Positions 57,142 through 64,000 of a DNA stretch of 64,000 bases are shown here, in pieces (the first letter of the stretch is position 1; the number at the start of each line of letters is the position of its first letter). The stretch is from Streptomyces catenulae (GTDB taxonomy: Bacteria > Actinomycetota > Actinomycetes > Streptomycetales > Streptomycetaceae). A model generated the notes under the pieces. The model ran no database searches and was not told the DNA's origin. It saw nothing but the letters and a program-made list of their open reading frames with translations. The DNA lies in the NCBI RefSeq assembly GCF_000718015.1, contig NZ_JODY01000006.1:112187-176186 (forward strand), given 5' to 3'. The position numbers were made by a program, and so were the translations under genes.

Positions 57142-57716
57142 CCGCACCGCCGCGCCCCCGCCGCCCGGGCCCGCGCCCGGAGGACCTCGCGGACGGCCCG
57201 TTCCCCGACCGCGGCCCCCGCCTGCCCGCCCTCGACGCGGAGATCACCGCCGTCCTCACCGAGGAGTGCGCCGCACTCGACGAGGGCGAGCACACCCGCT
57301 GGCTGGACCTGCTCGATCCCGCCTTCCGCTACGAGATCCCCGTACCGCTGCTGCGTGAGGACCCCGAACTGCCCCGGCACAGCGGGACGGCCGTGCTGTT
57401 CGAGGCCACCAAGCGGGTGCTGGAGCTGAAGCTCGGCCGGACCGGGCTGCTCCAGGCGTGGTCGGACCGGCCCGCCGTCACCACCCGGCACTTCCTCGGT
57501 CCGGTGCGGGTCTTCGGCACGCCTGCCCCCGAAGTCGTCCGGGCCGATGCCAATCTGTTGGTCACCGGAGCCCGCGGCGTCGAACACGCGGTGCTCGTCA
57601 CCGCCGCGCGCCAGGACCTGCTCCGGGAGTGCCGCGGGCGCCGGACGCTGCTGCGTCGGCGCGTCCTGATCGACGTGGAGGTCGCCACCCATGAACAGCT
57701 CTCCGTCATCTTCTGA
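57138..57716 (+). CDS. Rieske dioxygenase, beta subunit
   Basis: A 192-residue small subunit with the cone-like alpha+beta fold of ring-hydroxylating dioxygenase beta chains. EITAVLTEECAALDEGEHTRWLDLLDPAFRYEIP-type opening (about 33-68) and the LLRRRVLIDVEVATHE end are recognisable. Structural role, supporting the alpha3beta3 complex. GTG start overlaps the alpha-subunit stop in GTGA. Confidence 0.85.
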   Translation: MTAPPRPRRPGPRPEDLADGPFPDRGPRLPALDAEITAVLTEECAALDEGEHTRWLDLLDPAFRYEIPVPLLREDPELPRHSGTAVLFEATKRVLELKLGRTGLLQAWSDRPAVTTRHFLGPVRVFGTPAPEVVRADANLLVTGARGVEHAVLVTAARQDLLRECRGRRTLLRRRVLIDVEVATHEQLSVIF

Positions 57717-57945
57717 CCCCGGGCACCGCGCGGACACGCCGCTGTGCCGGGTGTCCGGGGAGTCGGCGTCGGTCGCCGTCCTGCTGCACCCGACCGGCAA
57801 CGGACGGCGGCTGCGGCTGGTGTCCGAGCGCACCGGTCTGAGCACCCTGCTCGACGCCACCGTCCTGGAGGCGCTGTGCGCCCTGACACCCTCGGCCGCC
57901 ACCGCGCTGGTACGCGCCGCCGTACAGCGGGAGACGCCCGCATGA
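57691..57945 (+). CDS. Small protein in the dioxygenase operon
   Basis: 84 residues, no signal or membrane helix. Overlaps the beta-subunit gene by 26 bp and the next gene by 4 bp, so its frame is fixed by real neighbours on both sides. The middle (SVAVLLHPTGNGRRLRLVS then GLSTLLDATVLEAL) recalls small actinobacterial proteins that sit beside ring-hydroxylating dioxygenase genes and are often labelled dihydrodiol dehydrogenase, though too small for that. Function unknown; perhaps an accessory or assembly factor. Confidence 0.65.
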   Translation: MNSSPSSSDPGHRADTPLCRVSGESASVAVLLHPTGNGRRLRLVSERTGLSTLLDATVLEALCALTPSAATALVRAAVQRETPA

Positions 57946-58802
57946 CGGCCGTCGCCTTCGCCCACACCGCACCGGACACCCTCGACGCCGCCCTGCGCGC
58001 GCTGGCCGCCCCCGGCCGGACGGCGACGCCGCTGGCGGGCGGGCAGAGCCTGGTCCCGCTGCTGACGAGCCGTCAGGTACGCCCGGACGTCGTCGTGGAC
58101 CTGACCGGGGTGCCCGGCCTCACCGGGATCACCGTCGGCCCCGACCGGGTGCGGATCGGCGCGATGACCACCCTGCGCACTCTGGAGCGGCACCCGGAAC
58201 TGGCCGCGGCGCTGCCCGTACTGGGCCGGGCCGCCGCCGCGGTCGCCCATCCGCACATCCGGCGCCGCGCCACGCTCGGCGGTTCGCTCTGCCACGCCGC
58301 CCCGGCCGCCGAACTGCCCGCCGTCGCGGTCGCCCTCGGCGCCGAGGTGGTGCTGCGGTCGCTGCGGGGCACCCGCTCGGTCCCCGCCGACCGCTTCGCC
58401 ACCGGCGCCCACACCACCGTCCGCGCCCCGGACGAGATGGCGACCGAGATCGTCTTCCCCCGCACCACCGGCCTCACCCACACCTTCCACGAACTGTGCA
58501 CCCGCGGGGCGACCGGCTACCCGGTCGCCGGAGTCTGCCTGGGCCTGCGCACCGACGGCGGCCGGGTGCGGGCCGCGCGGGTGGTGGTCACCGGCTGCGG
58601 CGACGTCCCCCTCCGGCTGCCCGGGACCGAGGCCCGGCTGACGGGCCGCCCGGTCGCCGGACCGCACCCGGGCCTGCTCGCCGCCCTCGTCGCGGAGGCG
58701 GCGGCCCACGGCGGACCGGAGGACGGCGGATACCGCGCCGAGGTCGCCGGTGTCCTGCTGCTCCGGGCCCTCGCGGACCGGGGGGAGGGGGCGGCCCGGT
58801 GA
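57942..58802 (+). CDS. Molybdenum hydroxylase, FAD-binding subunit
   Basis: A 286-residue medium subunit of the xanthine dehydrogenase/CO dehydrogenase family. FAD-binding motifs AGGQSLVPLL (about 32-41) and the ATLGGSLCHAAPAAELP loop (about 110-126) are clear. Passes electrons from the iron-sulfur subunit to an acceptor. ATG 57942 overlaps the small gene's stop by 4 bp. Confidence 0.92.
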   Translation: MTAVAFAHTAPDTLDAALRALAAPGRTATPLAGGQSLVPLLTSRQVRPDVVVDLTGVPGLTGITVGPDRVRIGAMTTLRTLERHPELAAALPVLGRAAAAVAHPHIRRRATLGGSLCHAAPAAELPAVAVALGAEVVLRSLRGTRSVPADRFATGAHTTVRAPDEMATEIVFPRTTGLTHTFHELCTRGATGYPVAGVCLGLRTDGGRVRAARVVVTGCGDVPLRLPGTEARLTGRPVAGPHPGLLAALVAEAAAHGGPEDGGYRAEVAGVLLLRALADRGEGAAR

Positions 58803-59260
58803 ACGTCCGGCGGATCACGATGCGCGTCAACGGCACCGCCCGCACCGCGGACGCCCCGCACCACCTCACCCTCGCCGACCATCTCCGTACCGCACTGCGG
58901 CTGACCGGCACCCACATCGGCTGCGGCACCGGCGACTGCGGGGCCTGCGTCGTGCTGCTCGACGGGGCGCCGGTCTGCTCCTGCCTGGTGCTCGCGGTGC
59001 AGGCCGACGGGCGGGAGGTGACCACCGTCGAAGGCGTCGCGGACGGCGACCGCCCGGCCGCCGCCCAACGCGCCCTCGTCGAGGAACACGGGCTGCAGTG
59101 CGGCTTCTGCACCCCCGGCCTGATCGTGCGGATGGCCCACGCCGCCCGCCACGGCGGCGGCGAACAGGACGTCCTCGCCGGACACCTGTGCCGCTGCACC
59201 GGCTACGAAGGCATCCGCGCCGCCTGGCGTCGGCTCGCCGCCGAGGAGGACGGACGGTGA
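58799..59260 (+). CDS. Molybdenum hydroxylase, [2Fe-2S] subunit
   Basis: A 153-residue small subunit. Plant-type cluster cysteines in GCGTGDCGACVV plus a later CSC, and second-cluster cysteines in LQCGFCTPG and HLCRCTGY. Normal length for CoxS-type subunits. GTG 58799 overlaps the FAD-subunit stop in GTGA. Shuttles electrons from the molybdenum site to FAD. Confidence 0.93.
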   Translation: MNVRRITMRVNGTARTADAPHHLTLADHLRTALRLTGTHIGCGTGDCGACVVLLDGAPVCSCLVLAVQADGREVTTVEGVADGDRPAAAQRALVEEHGLQCGFCTPGLIVRMAHAARHGGGEQDVLAGHLCRCTGYEGIRAAWRRLAAEEDGR

Positions 59261-61641
59261 CCACGGACCACCGCCACATCGGCAGACCGGTACCGCCCCG
59301 CCACCACGACCGGCTGGTCCGCGGCCACGGCCGCTTCGCCGCCGATCTGCGCGCCGACGGGATGCTGTACGCCGCGCTCGTCCGCAGCCCGCTCCCGCAC
59401 GCCGAGGTCACCGGCTTCGACGCCACCGCCGCCCGCCGCGACCCGCGCTGCGCCCTCGTCCTCGGACCCGGCGAACTCGCCGCCCGCACCGCGCCGATCC
59501 CCACGGTCTGGCGGCTGCCCGGCCAACCCGAGGACGCCGTGCCGGTCGCCGTCCGCACCGCCCGCTACGCCGGACAACCGCTGGGCATCGTCGTCGCGGA
59601 CACCCCCACCGCCGCCGCCGACCTGGCCGAGACCGTCCGCCTCGACCTCCGGCCGCTGCCGCCCGTCCCCACCCTCGCCGACGCGCTCGCCGAGGGCGCC
59701 CGGCCCGTCGTCCCCGGCACCGGCGACAACACGGCCGGACGCATCCGCTTCGGCTCCCCGCCCGAGGAGGTGGCCGCCGCGCTCTCCCGGGCGGCGGTCG
59801 TCGTGGAGCGCGCCTTCACCCTGCCGCGGCTCCACCACACCCCGCTGGAGACGCGCGGGGTGCTCGCCGCCCACGACCCGGGCACCGGACTCCTCACCGT
59901 CCACGCGAGCAGTCAGGCCCCGCACGCGATGCGGCAGGACCTCTGCGCCGTCCTCGGGCTGCGCGCGGACCGGGTGCGCGTCGTCTCGTCCGACGTGGGC
60001 GGCTCGTTCGGCAGCAAGGTCCTGCTCTACCCGGACGAGGCCATGGTGTGCGCCGCGGCGGTCGCCCTGGGCTCCGCGGTGCGCTGGACGGAGTCGCGCG
60101 CGGAGAACTTCACCGCCGCCTACCAGGGCCGCGGCCAGCAGGCCACTGCCCGCCTCGCCGTCGGCGCCGACGGCCGGTTCCTCGCCTTCGACGCCGACAT
60201 CCTCGCCGACCTGGGCGCCTACGCCACCCAGGCGGGCAGCGGCCCGGCCCAGGTGACCGGGCTGACGCTCCAGGGCCCGTACCGCGCGGACGCCGCCGCG
60301 GCCACCGTCACCGGCGTCCACACCACCCGCGTCCCGACCGGCGCCTTCCGCGGCTACGGGATGCAGGAGGCCGCCTTCCTCCGCGAACGCCTCGTCGACG
60401 AGACCGCCCGCGAACTCGGCCTGCCCGCCACGGAGCTGCGGCTGCGCAATCTGCTCCGCCCCGACGAACTGCCGTACACCACCCACACCGGACTCACCTA
60501 CGACAGCGGCGACTACGGCGCCGCCCTGCGCCGCGCCGCCGCCCTGGCCGACCGGCCACGCCCACCGGACGCTCCCTGGGTGCGCCGCGGCACCGCCGTC
60601 GTCACCGCCGTGGAGATCACCGCCTTCGCCCCCACCGCCCTGCTGGAGGCGTACGGCATCGCCTGGAGCGGCTGGGAGGGCGTCCGGCTGCGGATCAACC
60701 ACGACGGGACCGTCACCGTGTACGCGGGCGTGATCGCCGTCGGCCAGGGCATCGAGACGACCCTGGCGCAGATCGCCGCGGAAGGGCTGGGCATCCCCCT
60801 GGACTGGGTACGCGTCGAACTCGGCGACACCGACACCGCCCCGCACTCCGACCTGTCCGCCCAGGCGAGCCGGGCGCTGACGCTCGCGGGCGGCGCGCTG
60901 GTCACCGCCGCCCGGCGGCTCGCCGACCGGATGCGGCAACTCGCCGCCGCGTTCCTGGACACCGCGCCCGAGAAGGTCCGCACCCGGATCGCGGCCACCG
61001 CCGCCCCGTCCTCACCCGACGCCGTCTTCCACACCCCCGACGGCGCCCGCATCGCCTGGCGCGAGGTCGCCCACCGCGGCTACCGGGGCTGGGGACGCGC
61101 CCGGCCCACCGACCCGATCCGGCTGGAGGAGTCCGTCGACTTCGACCCGCCGCAGCTCACCTTCGCCCACGGCGCCCACGCCGCCGAGGTCGCGGTCGAC
61201 CTCGGCACCGGCCGCACCACCGTCACCGGCTACTGGGCCGTGCACGACAGCGGCGTACTGGTCAACCCGCTGATCGCCCACGGCCAGATCGCCGGCGGCA
61301 TCGCCCAGGGACTCGGCCAGGCGCTCACCGAAGAGGCCACGGTGGACGCCGACGGCCTCCCCACCACCCGGTCGCTGCGCGAGTACACCCTGCCCGCGTC
61401 CCCCGACATCCCGGAGGACCTCGTCATCGAGCACACCTCGACCCCCAGCACGGTGATCCCCGGCGGCTTCAAGGGACTCGGCGAGGGCGGCACCATCCTG
61501 CCGCCCGCGGCGGTCGCCTGCGCGGTCGCCGCCGCGGTCCCCGAGATCGCCCACACCCTCACCTCGCTCCCGCTCACCCCGCCGCGCATCCGCGCCGCGC
61601 TGCGGGCGGCGGGCCTCACGGCGGAAGGCGACATCCGATGA
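59257..61641 (+). CDS. Molybdenum hydroxylase, molybdopterin subunit
   Basis: A 794-residue catalytic subunit. N-terminal ring-like domain opens with DRLVRGHGRFAADL. Cofactor-contacting motifs VGGSFGSK, AFRGYGMQEA and VGQGIETTLAQIAAE are present, and the base glutamate is in GLGEGGTILPP near the C-terminus. Hydroxylates an aldehyde, a heteroaromatic ring or a similar carbon using water. The AYRXC CO-oxidising loop is not seen, so it is not a CO dehydrogenase. GTG 59257 overlaps the iron-sulfur gene stop in GTGA. No XdhC-like maturation gene is nearby. Confidence 0.92.
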   Translation: MTTDHRHIGRPVPPRHHDRLVRGHGRFAADLRADGMLYAALVRSPLPHAEVTGFDATAARRDPRCALVLGPGELAARTAPIPTVWRLPGQPEDAVPVAVRTARYAGQPLGIVVADTPTAAADLAETVRLDLRPLPPVPTLADALAEGARPVVPGTGDNTAGRIRFGSPPEEVAAALSRAAVVVERAFTLPRLHHTPLETRGVLAAHDPGTGLLTVHASSQAPHAMRQDLCAVLGLRADRVRVVSSDVGGSFGSKVLLYPDEAMVCAAAVALGSAVRWTESRAENFTAAYQGRGQQATARLAVGADGRFLAFDADILADLGAYATQAGSGPAQVTGLTLQGPYRADAAAATVTGVHTTRVPTGAFRGYGMQEAAFLRERLVDETARELGLPATELRLRNLLRPDELPYTTHTGLTYDSGDYGAALRRAAALADRPRPPDAPWVRRGTAVVTAVEITAFAPTALLEAYGIAWSGWEGVRLRINHDGTVTVYAGVIAVGQGIETTLAQIAAEGLGIPLDWVRVELGDTDTAPHSDLSAQASRALTLAGGALVTAARRLADRMRQLAAAFLDTAPEKVRTRIAATAAPSSPDAVFHTPDGARIAWREVAHRGYRGWGRARPTDPIRLEESVDFDPPQLTFAHGAHAAEVAVDLGTGRTTVTGYWAVHDSGVLVNPLIAHGQIAGGIAQGLGQALTEEATVDADGLPTTRSLREYTLPASPDIPEDLVIEHTSTPSTVIPGGFKGLGEGGTILPPAAVACAVAAAVPEIAHTLTSLPLTPPRIRAALRAAGLTAEGDIR

Positions 61642-63221
61642 ACGCTACGCACGGCACGATGACGGTGCGGCAGGCGGTCTTCGACCTGCTGCGCGCCGAA
61701 GGCATGACCACCGTCTTCGGCAACCCCGGCTCGCTGGAACTCCCCATGCTCCGCGACTTCCCCGCCGACTTCCGCTACGTCCTCGGCCTCCAGGAGTCCG
61801 TGGTGGTGGCGACGGCCGACGGATACGCCCAGGCCACCCACCGCCCCGCCCTGGTCAACCTGCACTCGGCGGCCGGGGTCGGACATGCGATGGGCGCGCT
61901 GTTCACCGCCCGCCGCAACCGCACCCCGCTGGTGGTCGTCGCCGGACAGCAGGCCCGCTCCCTGCTGGAGGGCCACCCCTACCTGCTCTCGGAGGACGCG
62001 GTCACCCTGCCCCGCCCGTACGTCAAACTCAGCCGCGAACCCGCCCGCGCCGCGGACGTCCCGGCGGCCCTCGCCCGCGCCCGCCACCTCGCCACCGCCC
62101 CACCCGCCGGACCGGTGCTGGTCTCCGTCCCCAGCGACGACTGGGACCGCCCCGCCGAACCCGTCGCACCGCGGCGGGTGAGCACCACCGTCGCCGCGGA
62201 CCCCGCCCTCCTCACCCACGTCGGCGAGGCACTGGCGGGCGCCCGGTCACCCGTACTGATCGCGGGCGCCGGGGTCGACCGCGAGCGCGCCGTACCCGAT
62301 CTGGTGGCGCTGGCCGAGGCGCACTGCGCACCGGTCTGGGCGGAGCCGATGTCCCACCGCTGCGCCTTCCCCGAGGCACACCCGCTCTTCGCCGGATTCC
62401 TGCCGCCGGTACGCGAGGCGATCGTGCAGACCCTGACCGGCCACGACCTCGTCCTGTCGGTGGGCGCGCCGGTCTTCACCTACCACGTCCCCGGCAGCGG
62501 CCCGCACCTCCCGCCCGGCGCGGAGCTGTACCTGCTCACCGACGACCCCGAGCAGGCGGCCTGGTGCCCCGCCGGTACGGCCGTCCTCACCGGACTGGCA
62601 CCCGCGCTGCGCGGCCTCGGCGGACACCCGCCCCGGACCCCGCGCCCGCAGCCACCCGCCCGCCGCCGCCCCGCACCGCCCACCCCCTCGGCGACCGGGA
62701 TCACCCAGGCCCATCTGGTGCACGCCCTCGCCGGGGAACGCCCCGACGGCTGCGTCCTGGTGGAGGAGGCCCCCGGGACACGGCCGCTGATGTGCGACCA
62801 TCTGCCCAACCCGGGCCCGGAGAGCTTCTACACCACCGCCAGCGGCGCGCTCGGCCACGGCCTCCCCGCGGCGGTCGGCCACGCCCTGGGCCGCCCCGGC
62901 ACCCGCGTCCTCGCCGTGGTCGGCGACGGCTCCGCCATGTACGCCGTCCAGGCCCTCTGGTCGGCCGCCCGGCTCCAACTCCCCCTCACCGTCGTCGTGG
63001 TGAACAACCGCCGCTACGCCACGGTCGACGCCTTCGCCGAGCGGTTCGGCATGAAACGGCCGGTGGGCACGGCACTCGACGGACTGGACTTCGCCGCCCT
63101 CGCCACCGGCCAGGGCTGCGCCGCCGCCCGGGTCGAGGACCCCGACTCCCTCGTCCCCGCGCTGCGCACCGCCCTGACCGCCACCGGCCCCTACCTCCTC
63201 GACGTGGTGGTCGAGGAGTGA
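61638..63221 (+). CDS. mdlC: Benzoylformate-decarboxylase-like ThDP enzyme
   Basis: A 527-residue thiamine-diphosphate decarboxylase, the same length as Pseudomonas MdlC. Active-site residues correspond: S32 (FGNPGSLELP), E53 (GLQES), H76 (NLHSAAG) and H283 (PVFTYHVPG). The ThDP/Mg motif runs from GDGSAMY near 429 to NN near 456. Would split an arylglyoxylate to aldehyde and CO2. A Pro/Arg-rich linker (about 330-355) is longer than usual. ATG 61638 overlaps the molybdopterin gene stop in ATGA; last gene of the operon. Confidence 0.92.
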   Translation: MNATHGTMTVRQAVFDLLRAEGMTTVFGNPGSLELPMLRDFPADFRYVLGLQESVVVATADGYAQATHRPALVNLHSAAGVGHAMGALFTARRNRTPLVVVAGQQARSLLEGHPYLLSEDAVTLPRPYVKLSREPARAADVPAALARARHLATAPPAGPVLVSVPSDDWDRPAEPVAPRRVSTTVAADPALLTHVGEALAGARSPVLIAGAGVDRERAVPDLVALAEAHCAPVWAEPMSHRCAFPEAHPLFAGFLPPVREAIVQTLTGHDLVLSVGAPVFTYHVPGSGPHLPPGAELYLLTDDPEQAAWCPAGTAVLTGLAPALRGLGGHPPRTPRPQPPARRRPAPPTPSATGITQAHLVHALAGERPDGCVLVEEAPGTRPLMCDHLPNPGPESFYTTASGALGHGLPAAVGHALGRPGTRVLAVVGDGSAMYAVQALWSAARLQLPLTVVVVNNRRYATVDAFAERFGMKRPVGTALDGLDFAALATGQGCAAARVEDPDSLVPALRTALTATGPYLLDVVVEE

Positions 63222-63229
63222 CCCCCGCC

Positions 63230-63982
63230 CTACCGCACGCCCAGCCCGCCGTCGGGCCGCAGCACCTCACCGGTCATCCCCGCCGCCGCGGGGGAGGCCA
63301 GGAAGCGGTAGAGCGGCGCGATCCGCTCGGCGCTCAGCAGCACGCCCAGCGGGTTGAACTCCCGTACCCGGACGCCGATCTCACCGGAGTCGGCGAAGAC
63401 CGGGCGGCCGTCCGCGGTCCGCAGCCCGGTGACCACCCCGCCCGGCGCCACCGCGTTCACCCGCACCGAGGGCGCGAGATCGGCGGCGAGATGGCGCACC
63501 ACCCCGAGCGCCGCGTGCTTGGCGGCGGCGTACGCGATGCCCGCGCCGTTGCCGCGGACGAGGAAGGAGGCGTCGGAGAGGGTGAAGACCATCGCGCCGC
63601 CGCTCTCGGTGAGCGGCCCGGCGGCGGCTCGCGCGCCGAGCACATAGCCGACGACGTTGATGTCCAGGACCCGCCCGGCCAGTTCGGACAGGGCGGCGCC
63701 GTCGAGGTCGCGCACCCCGACCCCGCCGTCGTGCACCCCGGCGTTGCCCACGAACAGATCGAGCCGCCCGAAGCGGGACAGCGCCGCCTTCACCACCGCC
63801 TCGTTCGCCTCGGGATCACGCACGTCACCGGCCACCCACCGCACCCGGTCACCGGCCGGTTCCTCGGGCACACCGCGGTCGAGCACCACGACCCGGTAAC
63901 CGTGCGCCGCCAGATCGCCCACGACGGCACGGCCGATACCGGACGCGCCACCCGTCACCACCGCGACGGGCCCGCCGCCCAC
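63230..63982 (-). CDS. cis-Dihydrodiol-dehydrogenase-like SDR
   Basis: A 250-residue short-chain dehydrogenase. Cofactor motif TGGASGIGRAV (10-20), D at the end of strand 2 (VVLDRG) for NAD, NAG motif GNAGVHDGG, catalytic S in TLSDASF and Y-x-x-x-K in YAAAKHAALG. The block SFLVRGNGAGIAYAAAKHA resembles BphB-type dehydrogenases that turn cis-dihydrodiols into catechols. It faces the Rieske operon with 8 bp between stops. The start may be GTG 63982 or further on; the gene is close to the window edge. Confidence 0.85.
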   Translation of the reverse strand: MGGGPVAVVTGGASGIGRAVVGDLAAHGYRVVVLDRGVPEEPAGDRVRWVAGDVRDPEANEAVVKAALSRFGRLDLFVGNAGVHDGGVGVRDLDGAALSELAGRVLDINVVGYVLGARAAAGPLTESGGAMVFTLSDASFLVRGNGAGIAYAAAKHAALGVVRHLAADLAPSVRVNAVAPGGVVTGLRTADGRPVFADSGEIGVRVREFNPLGVLLSAERIAPLYRFLASPAAAGMTGEVLRPDGGLGVR

Positions 63983-64000
63983 CCCCGCACCGCCCCGCTC

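Noticed and set aside
59257..61641. Large molybdenum subunit considered as CO dehydrogenase (CoxL form I)
   Set aside because: The AYRCSFR-type active-site loop expected of form I CoxL is absent; the corresponding region reads AFRGYGMQEA, as in aldehyde or heteroarene hydroxylases.

Overview
The window is high-GC actinobacterial DNA, almost certainly Streptomyces. Codon third positions are nearly all G or C. GTG starts and GTGA/ATGA start-stop overlaps are frequent, TTA leucine codons are very rare, and several families are typical of the genus (DUF5954, PF04672 S-adenosyl methyltransferase, SCO6745/SalK-type proteins, DUF4239). I saw no tRNA, rRNA, IS element, phage gene or CRISPR array. All functional calls are by eye; no database search was run.

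Layout. (1) 1-3912: NarL-type response regulator, secreted alpha/beta hydrolase, amidase. (2) 4797-14157: a five-gene plus-strand operon. It encodes a carrier protein fused to a poly-epsilon-lysine-synthetase-type membrane/beta-helix region, an NRPS (remnant C-A-PCP-TE), a clavaminate-synthase-like Fe/2-oxoglutarate oxygenase, and the SbnB and SbnA pair that makes L-2,3-diaminopropionate (L-Dap). The operon ends in a strong hairpin. It looks like a split polyamino-acid synthetase that makes its own Dap monomer. (3) 14320-20031: DUF5954, a methyltransferase, an ASCH protein, a TetR/membrane protein pair, and a PACE efflux pump divergent from a LysR regulator. (4) 20121-25101: MazG-like NTPase and an NACHT-membrane-EF-hand protein translationally coupled to a small upstream ORF, followed by a secreted DUF6801-like protein. 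(5) 25484-36122: mostly ordinary genes (HdeD, LmeA/DUF2993, DJ-1, three AraC/LysR regulators, TSUP transporter, NAD-binding dehydrogenase, DUF4239, a methyltransferase).

(6) 36143-54977: a second NRPS region. A minus-strand operon encodes a cysteine-dioxygenase-like cupin, a stand-alone A-PCP, an acyl-ligase/A-PCP-C-A-PCP-E synthetase and a type II thioesterase. Next to it are an SCO6745-type protein and a divergent flavin oxidoreductase, both with TTA codons close to the start (likely bldA-dependent). A second minus-strand run follows: P450, aldehyde dehydrogenase, MFS pump, ABC-F protein (probable self-resistance, with a possible attenuator leader) and SDR. (7) 55795-63982: a seven-gene plus-strand operon in which every junction overlaps. 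It encodes a Rieske ring-hydroxylating dioxygenase (alpha, beta), a small protein, a three-subunit molybdenum hydroxylase and a benzoylformate-decarboxylase-like ThDP enzyme. A cis-dihydrodiol-dehydrogenase-like SDR faces it.

Working together: in (2), SbnA/SbnB supply L-Dap, the A domain activates it, and the carrier/membrane halves would join and export it, with possible hydroxylation. In (7), the enzymes fit an arylglyoxylate to aryl aldehyde to aryl acid to diol to catechol route. The acyl-ligase-like loading domain of the NRPS in (6) could use an aryl acid from (7), but that link is speculation.
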